Assembly: GCF_900167915.1 (NCBI RefSeq)
Contig: NZ_FUYM01000008.1
Span: 124,001 to 188,000, forward strand
DNA: 64,000 nucleotides
Source: Rhizorhabdus histidinilytica
GTDB lineage: Bacteria; Pseudomonadota; Alphaproteobacteria; Sphingomonadales; Sphingomonadaceae
Direction: 5' to 3'
Below are positions 6,919-16,834 of this stretch, piece by piece (position 1 is the stretch's first letter; each line of letters begins with the position of its first letter). The position numbers and the translations under genes are program-made. The notes under the pieces are model-generated. The model did not search any database and was not told the origin of the DNA. It saw only the letters and a program-made list of their open reading frames with translations.

Positions 6919-9728
6919 CAGAAGTTCGCCGTCACGCCGAACTTCGCGGTCCAGCTATACTCCTCATATTGGAGCAGGCGCCGGCGGCCGTCGAGGTTCT
7001 GATAGGCGAAATAGGGACGATCGGTCACGTTCACCCATTCGGCGAAGACGCGGATATTGTCGGTGATCCGGTACTTGCCGCTCAGGTCGAGCTGGAAGTG
7101 GCTGGAGACGTAGCGGTCCTCGGTCGGGTCGCCGCCCAGTTCGTCCAGATATTTGTCGCGGAAGGTGCCGGCGGCGCGCAGGCTGAGCGGCCCCTTCTCA
7201 TAGCCGAGCACCAGGTTGAGCGTGTGCTTCGACGAAGCCGGCAGCGGGATGCGGCGCGGATCGGTGACGTCGCCGTCGGTGAACACCCGGCCCTTGGCGT
7301 CGGTATAGGTGTAGTTGACCTGGGTCAGCAGACCGTCGAACGGCGCCGGCAGGAAGTCATAGACCTGGCTGTAGCTGAACTCGAAGCCCTTCACCTTGGC
7401 CTTGGGGCCGTTGGCGTAGGTCGTCGCCTCGTCGAGGATGACGCCGTTATAGGTGACGTCCTGGTTGGTGACCTCGACGACATAGTTCTTGATGTCCTTG
7501 TAGAACAGGCCGGCCGAGATCGCGGCGTTCCGGCCGAAATAATATTCGACGGCCAGGTCGGCGTTCCATGCCTTGTACGGCTTCAGCGCCGGGTTGCCGA
7601 ACTCGCCCTCATTGTCCTCGATCACCGCGCGCGGCGCGAGGTTCGACAGCTTCGGGCGCACCAGGCTCTTGTAGCCGGCAGCGCGGAGCACGAGGTTGCG
7701 GACCGGCTCGTAGCGGACGGTGAAGCTCGGCAGCCAGTCGGTGTAGCTGCGCCTGAAGCTCTGCGGGGTCACGAAGACGGTGTCCTCGTCGACCTCGACG
7801 CCGTCATGCTCGTCGCCTTCCTCCACCAGCTCGACCTGGTTGCCGCGGATCTTGTTGCGGGTGTGCTCGACACGGACGCCGCCGATGATGCGTACCTTGT
7901 CGCTGTCCCAGCGGCCGAGCAGGTAGCCGGCGCTGATATCCTCATCGACGCGGAAGTCGGACTCGTTCGACGCCTGGTCGGTGTCGAATTGGTCGAGCTC
8001 GAAGTCGGCCATGCTGGTCCGGAAGAATGGACGGAACGACTTCTTCGCCAGCACCGGATCGATGGACGCCAGGCCGTAATCCTGCTTGCCGAGGAAATCG
8101 GCCAGGGTCAGGTCGCCATCATAGCCCTTATAGATGTCGAACTGCGCATTGTAGGTCTTCTTGCGCCAGCGCTGCTTGGCGCCCGCCTGGACGGTGAAGA
8201 CGCCGCCATCCATCACGAACTCGCGCGAGATGTCGGCCTTGATCGCGAACTCCTCGTCCCGGGCATCGCTCAGCGTGGTGCGCTCGACCTTGTCGAACTC
8301 ATATTCGGAGGGGTCTAGGAACAGCGCCTGGCCGGCGGTGACGGCATAGCTGGTGAGCTTCGGACGGCTATAGTCGAAGGTCACGCCGAACTCGCCCGGA
8401 TCCTCGAACTTGCGCTCGAAATTGACCGGATCGATCGAGCCGTTCTCGCGCTCGGACGACTTGGCCCAGCTCGCCGAATAGGTCGCCTTCCAGGGACCGG
8501 TCTCGGTCTCGCCACCGACGACCAGCGAGCGGATCTTTTGAGATTCGAAGCGGTCCTTCAGGTCGCGCTGGACGCTGATCTCACCGTCGTCGGACGCGAA
8601 GCTGGCGGTGTTGGCGGTGCTGCTGGTCGGCGCCTCGTCCATCTCGAAGGTCAGGCGGCGGCGATATTCCTGGTCGTCGAACTGGCTGTAGAGGCCGCGC
8701 GCGTAGAGCTTGGTGCTCTCGCCCACCTTGAAGTCGAACGACAGCGAGGCGCTGAGCCGCTTGCGGGTCACGTCATAGTCGCGATACTCGACCGTGTCGG
8801 CATAGGCGTTGCCGGCGTCGTCGATGTCCCAGCCGTCCATCTCCATATTGTCGGTCGCGAAACGGCGCCGATAATAGGACAGACCGCCCGACACGCCGAC
8901 CGCATCGGTGAGCTTGGTCGAGAAGTCGAAGCTGCCCTTGGGCGACAGCTTGTCGGTCAGGTCGTTGTAGCTGCCCTCGGCCGAGACCTTGAACAGGTCC
9001 TTCTTGCGGTCGAACGCGCTGGTCGTCTTGATGTCGATCGAACCGCCGATCGTGTCGGCGTCCATGTCGGGGGTCAGCGACTTGCGGACCTCGATCGATT
9101 CGATGATGTCGCTCGAGATCACGTCGAGCGCGACCGAACGGACGTCGGATTCGGGCGCCGGCAGGCGAACGCCGTTGACGGTCGAGGCGTTGAGCTCGGG
9201 ATCGAGGCCGCGGATCGAGACGAACCGGCCCTCGCCCTGGTCGTTGAGGATGTTGATGCCCGGCAGGCGGCGGAGCGATTCGGCGACGTTCTGGTCGGGG
9301 AACTGGCCGATCGCGTCGCGGGTCAGGACGCTCTCGACGCCGTCGGCGGCGCGCTGGCGCGACAGCGTGCTCGCCTGGTTCGCGACCTGACCGATGACGA
9401 TGATCGAGCTGCTCTCGCTGCCGCCCATCGCGATGTCGGCATAGCTGTCGCCGCTCTCGGCCACCTTGACGGTGGTCCGTATCGTGTCGGCGCCGATGTA
9501 GCGCGCCTCGACCGTGTAGGTCCCGGCGGGCACGTCGGGGAAACGATAGCGGCCGTCGCGCGACGCCTCGACCGTGCGGCCGAGCTCGACGATGCGGACC
9601 TCGGCGCTTTCCAGCGCGCGGGTGCCCGACGCGTCGGACACGGTGCCAACGATCGTGCCGGCCATCGCCGACGTGGAGAAAAGGAGCCCAAGCGCGATGG
9701 CGGCACGGCTCGCACCGGAAAATGTCAT
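6918..9728 (-). CDS. TonB-dependent outer membrane receptor of the phytase operon
   Basis: The protein has 936 residues from the ATG at 9728, chosen because GGGAGG lies 5 bases before it and a signal peptide (MTFSGASRAAIALGLLFSTS) follows. The order is: carboxypeptidase-regulatory-like domain (GTIVGTVSDASGTRALESA to about residue 95), plug domain (DAIGQFPDQNVAESLRRLPG), and a 22-strand barrel ending in GVTANF with the usual terminal Phe. It probably imports inositol phosphates, their breakdown products or metal-phytate complexes, because it is coupled to the downstream phytase. The substrate is inferred. Confidence 0.92.
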   Translation of the reverse strand: MTFSGASRAAIALGLLFSTSAMAGTIVGTVSDASGTRALESAEVRIVELGRTVEASRDGRYRFPDVPAGTYTVEARYIGADTIRTTVKVAESGDSYADIAMGGSESSSIIVIGQVANQASTLSRQRAADGVESVLTRDAIGQFPDQNVAESLRRLPGINILNDQGEGRFVSIRGLDPELNASTVNGVRLPAPESDVRSVALDVISSDIIESIEVRKSLTPDMDADTIGGSIDIKTTSAFDRKKDLFKVSAEGSYNDLTDKLSPKGSFDFSTKLTDAVGVSGGLSYYRRRFATDNMEMDGWDIDDAGNAYADTVEYRDYDVTRKRLSASLSFDFKVGESTKLYARGLYSQFDDQEYRRRLTFEMDEAPTSSTANTASFASDDGEISVQRDLKDRFESQKIRSLVVGGETETGPWKATYSASWAKSSERENGSIDPVNFERKFEDPGEFGVTFDYSRPKLTSYAVTAGQALFLDPSEYEFDKVERTTLSDARDEEFAIKADISREFVMDGGVFTVQAGAKQRWRKKTYNAQFDIYKGYDGDLTLADFLGKQDYGLASIDPVLAKKSFRPFFRTSMADFELDQFDTDQASNESDFRVDEDISAGYLLGRWDSDKVRIIGGVRVEHTRNKIRGNQVELVEEGDEHDGVEVDEDTVFVTPQSFRRSYTDWLPSFTVRYEPVRNLVLRAAGYKSLVRPKLSNLAPRAVIEDNEGEFGNPALKPYKAWNADLAVEYYFGRNAAISAGLFYKDIKNYVVEVTNQDVTYNGVILDEATTYANGPKAKVKGFEFSYSQVYDFLPAPFDGLLTQVNYTYTDAKGRVFTDGDVTDPRRIPLPASSKHTLNLVLGYEKGPLSLRAAGTFRDKYLDELGGDPTEDRYVSSHFQLDLSGKYRITDNIRVFAEWVNVTDRPYFAYQNLDGRRRLLQYEEYSWTAKFGVTANF

Positions 9729-9869
9729 ATCTGCCTCCCTGCAGTGTTCGGGGGGCCGACTGACAGCGGCTGATGACAGCAAAGCGACGCATAAGCGTCA
9801 CTTTCGTTTCATTATCCTCCGTGACGGCCGCGAACCGGCCGTTTCAGGGTGCGCCGCAACAATTATTTT

Positions 9870-11204
9870 TCACCGAGCCGGATCTGCGCATCCCCACATC
9901 GACGGCGCCGCGGCGCATTGCTGCGCATCGGCGCGGTAGACCGCGCCCTGCTTCATGACGAAGGCCGGCTTTTCGAGCGACCGGATATCGGCGAGTGGAT
10001 CGCCGTCGACCGCGACGATGTCGGCATAGAAGCCCGGCGCCACCTGCCCCAGGTCCTTGGGATGGCGGATCAGGCCGGCGCCGGTGACGGTCGCGGCCTG
10101 GATCGCCTGCATCGGCGTCATGCCGTAGCGGACCATGATCGCGAACTGCTTCGCATTGTCACCATTGGGATAGACGCCGCCGTCGGTGCCGAAGCTGAGC
10201 TTGATGCCCATCTTCACCGCCTTGCGGAAATTCTCGCGCTGGATGTCGCCGACGTCGCGGTCCTTCTGCAGCGATTCCTCGGGCACCCCGTTCTTCTTGC
10301 CCTCCGCCTGGGTATAGTCGGTGTTGTAGATGTCCATCGACAGGACGGTGCCTGCCGCCTTGGCCATGCGCAGCCCCTCCTCGTCGATCAGGCTGGCATG
10401 CTCGACCGAATCGGCGCCGGCGCGAATCGCCACCTTGATCCCGTCGGCGCCGTGCGCATGCACCGCGACGGGGCGATCGTGGAGGTGCGCCTCGGCGACG
10501 ATCGCGTTCGCCTCCTCCTGGGTATATTGCTGCGCGCCGGGCTTGTCCCCGCGCGAGAATACGCCGCCGGTACCGCAATATTTGATGTGGTCGGCGCCAT
10601 ATTTGATGTTGCGGCGGACGGCCGCGCGGACCGCGTCGGTGCCGTTCGCCACACCCTCGCCCTCATGACGATATTCAGGCGCGAGATGGTTGTCGTCGCA
10701 ATGGCCGCCGGTGATGCCCAGCGCCGGCCCCGAGGCGAAGATGTGCGGCCCGGCGATCTCGCCGGCGTTGATCCCGTCCTTCAACGCCACGTCGGCATAG
10801 CCCGACGAGCCGACATCGCGAATCGTGGTGAAACCGGCCAACAGGGTACGGCGCGCATTGGCGACGCCCGTCACCGCCTGGCGCGGCACCGACAAATGGT
10901 AGGATTCATAGGGGCTGACGGTCGGGTCGCCGGTGATGTGGGTATGGGTATCGATCAGGCCCGGCAGCACCGTCTTGCCCGACAGGTCGATCAGTGCCGC
11001 ACCTGCTGGCACCGCCGTGGCGGACGCCGGGCCGACGCTCGCGATCCGGTCGCCGGTGACGATGATGATCTGGTCGGTCAGCACGACCCCGCGCGCCGTG
11101 TCGATCAGGCGGCCCGCCTTGATCGCGACGGTCCGCTCCTGCGCCTGCGCCTGCGCCGCGCCGATCAGCAGCATCGCCGCCCCTGCAACCCATGCCCCAC
11201 GCAT
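9870..11204 (-). CDS. Secreted metal-dependent amidohydrolase (M38 / imidazolonepropionase-like)
   Basis: The protein has 444 residues from the ATG at 11204, preceded by AGGAGA; a signal peptide (MRGAWVAGAAMLLIGAAQAQA) follows. The frame is open further upstream but without a good start. The fold shows the HxH metal pair in LIDTHTHITG, a carboxylated-Lys region (GADHIKYC), VAVHAHGADG, SVEHASLID and the Asp of SFGTDGGVYPNG. The family includes Xaa-Pro and Xaa-Arg dipeptidases and other amide hydrolases. It is transcribed away from the sulfotransferase/TonB receptor/permease operon and probably processes the same compound. Substrate unknown. Confidence 0.88.
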   Translation of the reverse strand: MRGAWVAGAAMLLIGAAQAQAQERTVAIKAGRLIDTARGVVLTDQIIIVTGDRIASVGPASATAVPAGAALIDLSGKTVLPGLIDTHTHITGDPTVSPYESYHLSVPRQAVTGVANARRTLLAGFTTIRDVGSSGYADVALKDGINAGEIAGPHIFASGPALGITGGHCDDNHLAPEYRHEGEGVANGTDAVRAAVRRNIKYGADHIKYCGTGGVFSRGDKPGAQQYTQEEANAIVAEAHLHDRPVAVHAHGADGIKVAIRAGADSVEHASLIDEEGLRMAKAAGTVLSMDIYNTDYTQAEGKKNGVPEESLQKDRDVGDIQRENFRKAVKMGIKLSFGTDGGVYPNGDNAKQFAIMVRYGMTPMQAIQAATVTGAGLIRHPKDLGQVAPGFYADIVAVDGDPLADIRSLEKPAFVMKQGAVYRADAQQCAAAPSMWGCADPAR

Positions 11205-11384
11205 CCCACTCTCCTGACTGTGGCTTTTCGACAACGTTACCGTGCCGTGACAAGCCGCCGGGCGCAACTGTTGACATCCCTGTTGACACATATCGGTCCA
11301 AGGTTTCTTCTTGCCCGACATCGTGCACCGAGGCGGGTAGTGGGCTCAGGCGGACACGCACCGACGGACATCCTCCACACGGCG
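11205..11384. promoter_or_regulatory. Divergent intergenic region with a direct repeat containing TTGACA
   Basis: The 180 bp between two divergent genes hold CTGTTGACA at 11268-11276 and again at 11280-11288, a 12-bp periodic direct repeat. TTGACA matches a sigma-70 -35 box, and CATATC lies just after the second copy. A near-palindrome around AACGTT (GACAACGTTAC, 11230-11240) on the amidohydrolase side resembles LacI-type operators. Both the promoter and operator roles are inferred. Confidence 0.4.
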
Positions 11385-13061
11385 ATGGGCCATGCCTATG
11401 ACCTGCTGCCCGGACAGCTTGCCACGGAAGCCGAGACGGCCCGCGCGCTGGCCGACGCTGCCAACGATCCCCGCCTCACCCGCGCCGGCCACGCCCTCGT
11501 CACCGGCCGGATATCGGAGGCCGAGGCGCTGCTCCGCCAGGCCTTGCGCGACGACCCGTTCGACATCGCCGCGATCCGCATGCTCGCCGAGGTCGCCGGC
11601 AGGATCGGACGCTATCGCGATGCCGAGTCGCTGCTTCGCCGCGCGCTCGAACTGGCACCGGAGTTCGATGGCGCGCGCCACAATCTCGCGCTGGTGCTCG
11701 TCCGGCAGACCCGCCACGTCGACGCGCTGGTCGAGATCGAACGGCTGCTCGACCGCAACCCCGCCGACCGGGCCGCGCGCAACCTCAAGGCCGCCGCGCT
11801 CGGCCAGATCGGCGAGCATGAGGCGTCGATCGCCCTCTACGAGGAACTGATCGCCGAGCAGGACGGTCATCCCTGGCTGTGGATGAGTTATGGCCACGGC
11901 CTCAAGACGATCGGCCGGACCACCGAAGCAATCGCCGCCTACCGCCGCGCGGTCGAGCTGCGGCCCGAGACCGGCGAAGCCTGGTGGAGTCTCGCCAACC
12001 TCAAGACCTTCCGCTTCACAGACGCCGATGTCGCGACGATGGAACGGGTGCGCGCCGGCGACCATCTGTCGATCGACGATCGCGCCCAGATCGGCTTCGC
12101 ACTCGGCAAGGCACGCGAAGATCGTGACGAGGACGACGAGGCGTTCGACCGCTATGCCGAGGCCAATGCGATACGGCGCCGCATGGTCCCCTATCATGCC
12201 GCCGACAATGTCGAGCATGTCGACCGGTCGGCGGCCTTCTTTGACGCGGCCTTCTTTGCCGAGCGCGCGGGATGGGGCTGCCCCGATCACGATCCGATCT
12301 TCGTGCTCGGCATGCCGCGATCGGGATCGACCCTGATCGAGCAGATATTGTCGAGCCATCCACAGGTCGAGGGCACCGGCGAGCTGCACGACATCGGCCA
12401 GATCGCCCGGCGGCTGAGCGGCCATAGCCGGCGCGACCAGCGCTCGCCCTATCCCGAGATCCTGGCCGACCTTTCGGCCGCAGAGGTCCGCGCGCTGGGC
12501 GAGGATTATCTCGCGCGCACCCGCGTCCATCGCCACAGCGGCCGGCCGCGCTTCATCGACAAGATGCCCAACAACTGGGCGCATGTCGGGCTGATCCGGC
12601 TGATCCTCCCCAACGCGACCATCATCGATGCGCGGCGGCATCCGATCGGTTGCTGCTGGTCAGTGTTCAAACAGAATTTCGCGCGCGGACAGGCCTATAG
12701 CTACGACCTCGCCGACCTCGGCGGCTATTATGCCGACTATGTCCGCGCGATGGCCGCGTTCGACGCGGCGCAGCCGGGCATCGTCCACCGCGTCTTCTAC
12801 GAAGCGATGGTCGACGATCCGGAGGGCGGCATTCGCGCCCTGCTCGCCGCAGCCGGACTCGCCTTCGATCCGGCCTGCCTGGCCTTCCACGCGACCGAGC
12901 GGGCGGTGCGGACGCCGAGTTCGGAACAGGTCCGCCGCCCGATCTTCCGCGACGCCGTCGACCATTGGCAACGCTTCGAGCACCGGCTCTCGCCGCTGGT
13001 CGACGCGCTCGGCAGCGCGCTTTCCGATTATTCGAGCATGAAGAGCACAGAGGACGCCTGA
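11385..13061 (+). CDS. TPR-repeat sulfotransferase
   Basis: The protein has 558 residues from the ATG at 11385; a GTG at 11340 is possible. Residues ~1-240 form tetratricopeptide repeats (for example AEALLRQALRDDPFD, AESLLRRALELAPEF, AIAAYRRAVELRPET). A sulfotransferase domain follows: FVLGMPRSGSTLIEQIL near residue 305 is the 5'-phosphosulfate loop for PAPS, and RFIDKMPNNW and DARRHPIGCCWSVFKQNF form the 3'-phosphate side. The fold resembles tyrosylprotein/heparan-type sulfotransferases. No signal peptide is seen, so it is probably cytoplasmic. It is 27 bp upstream of the TonB receptor in the same operon. The acceptor is unknown. Confidence 0.88.
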   Translation: MGHAYDLLPGQLATEAETARALADAANDPRLTRAGHALVTGRISEAEALLRQALRDDPFDIAAIRMLAEVAGRIGRYRDAESLLRRALELAPEFDGARHNLALVLVRQTRHVDALVEIERLLDRNPADRAARNLKAAALGQIGEHEASIALYEELIAEQDGHPWLWMSYGHGLKTIGRTTEAIAAYRRAVELRPETGEAWWSLANLKTFRFTDADVATMERVRAGDHLSIDDRAQIGFALGKAREDRDEDDEAFDRYAEANAIRRRMVPYHAADNVEHVDRSAAFFDAAFFAERAGWGCPDHDPIFVLGMPRSGSTLIEQILSSHPQVEGTGELHDIGQIARRLSGHSRRDQRSPYPEILADLSAAEVRALGEDYLARTRVHRHSGRPRFIDKMPNNWAHVGLIRLILPNATIIDARRHPIGCCWSVFKQNFARGQAYSYDLADLGGYYADYVRAMAAFDAAQPGIVHRVFYEAMVDDPEGGIRALLAAAGLAFDPACLAFHATERAVRTPSSEQVRRPIFRDAVDHWQRFEHRLSPLVDALGSALSDYSSMKSTEDA

Positions 13062-13088
13062 CGACGAACACACATAAGGGGAAGTGAC

Positions 13089-15515
13089 ATGCGAACTCGA
13101 ATGACGAAGCTGAGCGGCGCGGTCGCGCTGATCATGGCGGGCACGGCGATGACGCCGGTACTGGCCCAAGGAGCCACGGACTCGGACGCCAATTATCGGG
13201 ACGAGATCATCGTCACCGCGCAGAAGCGCGAAGAGAATATGCAGAAGGTGCCGATCCCGATGCAGGCGCTGGGCACCGCCAAGCTCGAACAATATAATGT
13301 TAGCAATTTCAATGACTACACCAAGCTTCTTCCCAGTCTCTCCTTCCAATCCGGCCAGCCCGGCAATGCCAAGGTCTATTTCCGCGGCGTGACCAGCGGC
13401 GGCGACGGCAACCATTCGGGCTCGCTGCCCTCGGTCGGCATCTATCTCGACGAGCAGCCGATCACGACGATCGACGGCGCGCTCGACATCCACATCTACG
13501 ACATCGCCCGCATCGAGGCGCTGTCGGGGCCGCAGGGCACGCTCTATGGCGCCTCCTCGCAGGCCGGTACGATCCGCATCATCACCAACAAGCCCGACCC
13601 GAGCGGTTTCGCCGCCGGCTTCGACGCCGATATCAACAAGGTCAGCCATGGCGCGGTGGGCGGCAAGCTTGAGGGCTTCGTCAACCAACCGCTGTCCGAC
13701 TGGGCTGCGCTGCGCGTCGTCGGCTGGTACCAGCGCGACGCCGGCTTCATCGACAATGTCCCGGCGACGCGGACCTTCGGCACCGGCGTCACCATCAACA
13801 ACGCCGCCGACGTCAAGAAGAACTATAACCGCTCGACCGTGGTCGGCGGCCGCGCCGCGCTCGGCATCGAGCTCGACGACAACTGGACCGTCACGCCGAC
13901 GATCTTCTACCAGGACCAGGTCAACAACGGCTTCTTCGGCTATGATCCGAGCGTCGGCGACCTCCAGGTCCAGCATTTCGGCCGCGAGCGCTTCCACGAC
14001 CGCTACTGGCAGGCGGCGCTGACCGTCCAGGGCAAGATCGCCGACTTCGACATCACCTATGCCGGCGCCTATCTCGACCGCCATATCGATGCGGTCAGCG
14101 ACTATACCGACTATGCCGTCACCTACGACAATCTCTACGCGGGCGGCTTCTCGGGCTACTTCACCGACAATGCGGGCAATTACATCGATCCCAGCCAGCA
14201 CATCGCCGGCCGCGACCATTTCACCAAGAACAGCCAGGAGCTCCGCATCTCCTCGCCGTCCGACAAGCGCTTTCGCGTGCTCGCCGGCCTGTTCTACCAG
14301 CGCCAGACCCACGACATCCTTCAGGACTATCAGATCTTCGGGCTCGCCGATGCCACCTCGGTGAACGGGCGGCCGGGCACGATCTGGCTGACCAAGCAGT
14401 TCCGCGTCGACAAGGACTATGCCGCCTTCGGCGAGGCGTCGTTCGACATCATCCCCGACCAGCTGACCCTCACCGGCGGCCTGCGCGCGTTCAAGTACAA
14501 CAACTCGCTGGTCGGCTTCTTCGGCTTCGGCGACGGCTATTCGAGCCGCACCGGCGTCGCGGCCTGCTTCAAGGACGCGAACGGGAACTATCTCGGCACG
14601 CTGCTGCCGGGCGCGCCCTGCAACAATCTCGGCGTCGTGTCCGGCAATGACGTGGTGCCGAAGCGAGTGAAGGGCAACGGCACCACCCATCGCCTCAACC
14701 TGACCTGGAAGCCGACCGACGACCTGATGGTCTACGCCACCTGGTCGCGCGGCTTCCGGCCGGGCGGCATCAACCGCCGCGGCACCATCCCGCCCTATCG
14801 GCCCGACTATCTGACCAACTATGAACTGGGCTGGAAGACGACCTGGCTCGACGGTAAGCTGCGGATCAACGGCGCTCTGTTCTGGGAGGAATGGAAGAAG
14901 TTCCAATTCTCCTTCCTCGGCGCGAACAGCTTTACGGAGATCCACAACGGACCGAACGCACGCAGCAAGGGTATCGAACTGGACTTCACCTTCCGCCCGA
15001 TCGAGGGGCTGACGCTGATCGGCAGCGGCGCCTATACCGACGCCAAGACGCGGCAGAACCTGTGCGGGATCGACGATCCGACCTATAGCTGCACTGGCGC
15101 GGGCAACTTCATCTCCGCGCCGAAGGGCACGCGCCTGCCGATCACCTCGAAATGGCGCTATGGCGGAACGGCGCGCTACGATTTCGACATGGGCGGCAAC
15201 TACCAGCCCTATGTCCAGGGCACGATGACCTATGCCAGCTCGGCCTCGTCGGACATCCGGACGTTGATCTTCGATCCGAACGGCAACCCGGTCAATCCGG
15301 CGGCGCTGACCGGCAAGCTGCGCTCCTACGCGATCTTCGACTTCTCGGCCGGCGCCAAATTCGGCCGCTGGACCTGGGAGGCCTATATCGAGAACGCGTT
15401 CGACAAGCGGGCGCAGAAGACCCGGCTCGTCACCTGCGGCCAGTGCTTCGACCGGCCCTATGTCTTCCCCAACACGCCGCAGACGATCGGCATGCGGATC
15501 GGCTGGAAATATTGA
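13089..15515 (+). CDS. TonB-dependent outer membrane receptor
   Basis: The protein has 808 residues with a signal peptide (MRTRMTKLSGAVALIMAGTA) and a TonB box-like DEIIVTAQKREENMQKVP, the form most common in sphingomonad receptors. The plug (LPSLSFQSG, YFRGVTSGG, LSGPQGTLYGASSQAGTIRIIT) is followed by a barrel ending GMRIGWKY. AAGGGGAAG is a good ribosome site. It is in an operon after the TPR-sulfotransferase, and its stop overlaps the start of the permease (TTGA), so it is likely the outer-membrane step for the solute the permease takes into the cytoplasm. Confidence 0.93.
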   Translation: MRTRMTKLSGAVALIMAGTAMTPVLAQGATDSDANYRDEIIVTAQKREENMQKVPIPMQALGTAKLEQYNVSNFNDYTKLLPSLSFQSGQPGNAKVYFRGVTSGGDGNHSGSLPSVGIYLDEQPITTIDGALDIHIYDIARIEALSGPQGTLYGASSQAGTIRIITNKPDPSGFAAGFDADINKVSHGAVGGKLEGFVNQPLSDWAALRVVGWYQRDAGFIDNVPATRTFGTGVTINNAADVKKNYNRSTVVGGRAALGIELDDNWTVTPTIFYQDQVNNGFFGYDPSVGDLQVQHFGRERFHDRYWQAALTVQGKIADFDITYAGAYLDRHIDAVSDYTDYAVTYDNLYAGGFSGYFTDNAGNYIDPSQHIAGRDHFTKNSQELRISSPSDKRFRVLAGLFYQRQTHDILQDYQIFGLADATSVNGRPGTIWLTKQFRVDKDYAAFGEASFDIIPDQLTLTGGLRAFKYNNSLVGFFGFGDGYSSRTGVAACFKDANGNYLGTLLPGAPCNNLGVVSGNDVVPKRVKGNGTTHRLNLTWKPTDDLMVYATWSRGFRPGGINRRGTIPPYRPDYLTNYELGWKTTWLDGKLRINGALFWEEWKKFQFSFLGANSFTEIHNGPNARSKGIELDFTFRPIEGLTLIGSGAYTDAKTRQNLCGIDDPTYSCTGAGNFISAPKGTRLPITSKWRYGGTARYDFDMGGNYQPYVQGTMTYASSASSDIRTLIFDPNGNPVNPAALTGKLRSYAIFDFSAGAKFGRWTWEAYIENAFDKRAQKTRLVTCGQCFDRPYVFPNTPQTIGMRIGWKY

Positions 15516-16831
15516 GCGACGACCCGAAACAGGGCGGCGGCACGACCGCCGCCGCCCGACCGCTCGGGCTGGTCATGGCAACGGCGCTGGTCGTCGGCAA
15601 CATGATCGGCTCGGGCGTCTACATGCTGCCGGCCAGCCTCGCGCCCTATGGCTGGAACGTCATCCCCGCCTGGGGGATCACGATCGCCGGCAGCCTCGCC
15701 ATCGCCGCCGTGTTCGCCGGGCTGTGCCGCGCGCACCCGAAGACCGGGGGCCCCTATGTCTATGTGCGCGAGGCGTTCGGCCGCGACCTCGCCTTCTATG
15801 TCGCCTGGGCCTATTGGATATCGCTGTTCGTCGGCAACGGCGCGATCGCGGTGGCGGCGGTCAGCTATCTCTCGGCTTTCGTCCCGGTCTTCGCGACCGA
15901 CGCGCGGCTGTCCACCGCCGCGACGATCGCGCTGGTCTGGACGATGACCGCGATCAACATCAGCGGCACCCGTAACGCCGGCTGGGTCCAGCTGATCGCC
16001 ACGGTGCTGAAGGTCATCCCGCTCGCCGCGGTGGTGATGATCGCGGCGATGGCGGCGCCGCACGGCGACCTCGCCTTCCCCGATCCGCACAAGCCCGAAA
16101 TAGGGCTGGCCGCGATCACCACGGCCGGCACCCTCACCCTCTGGGCCTTTCTCGGCCTCGAATCCGCGACGGTCCCGGCCGGCAAGGTCCATCGGCCGGA
16201 AAAGACCATCCCCCGCGCCACGCTCGGCGGCACCGCACTGACCGGGCTGATCTACCTGCTCGCCTGCAGCGCCGTCGTGCTGCTGCTCGCCCCCGAGGTC
16301 GCCGCCCATTCGGCTGCGCCCTTCGCCGAGGTGATCGGCCGTTACTGGGGGCCCGACGCCGCCCATGTCGTCGCCGCCTTCGCGATGATCAGCGCGATCG
16401 GCGCGCTCAACGGCTGGGTGCTGCTCCAGGGCGAGATGCCCGCCGCGATGGCCGCCGGCGGCGTCTTTCCCGCCGTACTGGGCAAGCTCAACGCGAAGGG
16501 TGTCCCCGTGCGCGCGCACCTGCTGTCGAGCAGCCTGGTCACCGTGCTGCTGCTGCTCAACGCGAGCCGCACCACCGTCAGCCTGTTCACCTTCGTCGCG
16601 GTGCTGGCGACCACCGCCTCGCTGGTCATGTACGTCGCGGTCGCCGCCGCGGCGATCAAGCTCCGCGCCGTCCGGCCCTGGATCGCGGTCGCGGCGGCGA
16701 TCTACGCGCTCTGGGCGCTCTACGGCGCCGGACCAGAGGCCAATCTGTGGGGCGCGGTGCTGATCCTGGCCGGTGTGCCAGTGTGGTGGATCATGCGCGG
16801 CCGGAAGCTGGCGACGGCTCCCTCGACCTGA
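15512..16831 (+). CDS. APC-superfamily amino acid/amine permease
   Basis: The protein has 439 residues from TTG 15512, which overlaps the TonB receptor stop (TTGA). The ATG at 15575 would cut into the first membrane helix, so the TTG is preferred. Helix 1 carries the APC substrate motif GNMIGSGVYMLPA, and helix 6 region FLGLESATVPAGKV the second unwound segment. About 12 membrane helices are visible. The closest general class is arginine/agmatine antiporter and basic amino acid permeases (AdiC/PotE-like). It probably takes up the amino acid or amine released by the locus enzymes. Confidence 0.88.
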   Translation: MSDDPKQGGGTTAAARPLGLVMATALVVGNMIGSGVYMLPASLAPYGWNVIPAWGITIAGSLAIAAVFAGLCRAHPKTGGPYVYVREAFGRDLAFYVAWAYWISLFVGNGAIAVAAVSYLSAFVPVFATDARLSTAATIALVWTMTAINISGTRNAGWVQLIATVLKVIPLAAVVMIAAMAAPHGDLAFPDPHKPEIGLAAITTAGTLTLWAFLGLESATVPAGKVHRPEKTIPRATLGGTALTGLIYLLACSAVVLLLAPEVAAHSAAPFAEVIGRYWGPDAAHVVAAFAMISAIGALNGWVLLQGEMPAAMAAGGVFPAVLGKLNAKGVPVRAHLLSSSLVTVLLLLNASRTTVSLFTFVAVLATTASLVMYVAVAAAAIKLRAVRPWIAVAAAIYALWALYGAGPEANLWGAVLILAGVPVWWIMRGRKLATAPST

Positions 16832-16834
16832 CCT

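Noticed and set aside
6969-8318. Long plus-strand frame opposite the TonB receptor
   Set aside because: It is the mirror of a well-supported receptor and has repetitive Val/Ala/Asp composition.
9849-11384. Upstream open extension of the sulfotransferase gene (to 9849)
   Set aside because: It runs antisense through the amidohydrolase gene; TPR sequence begins only after 11385.
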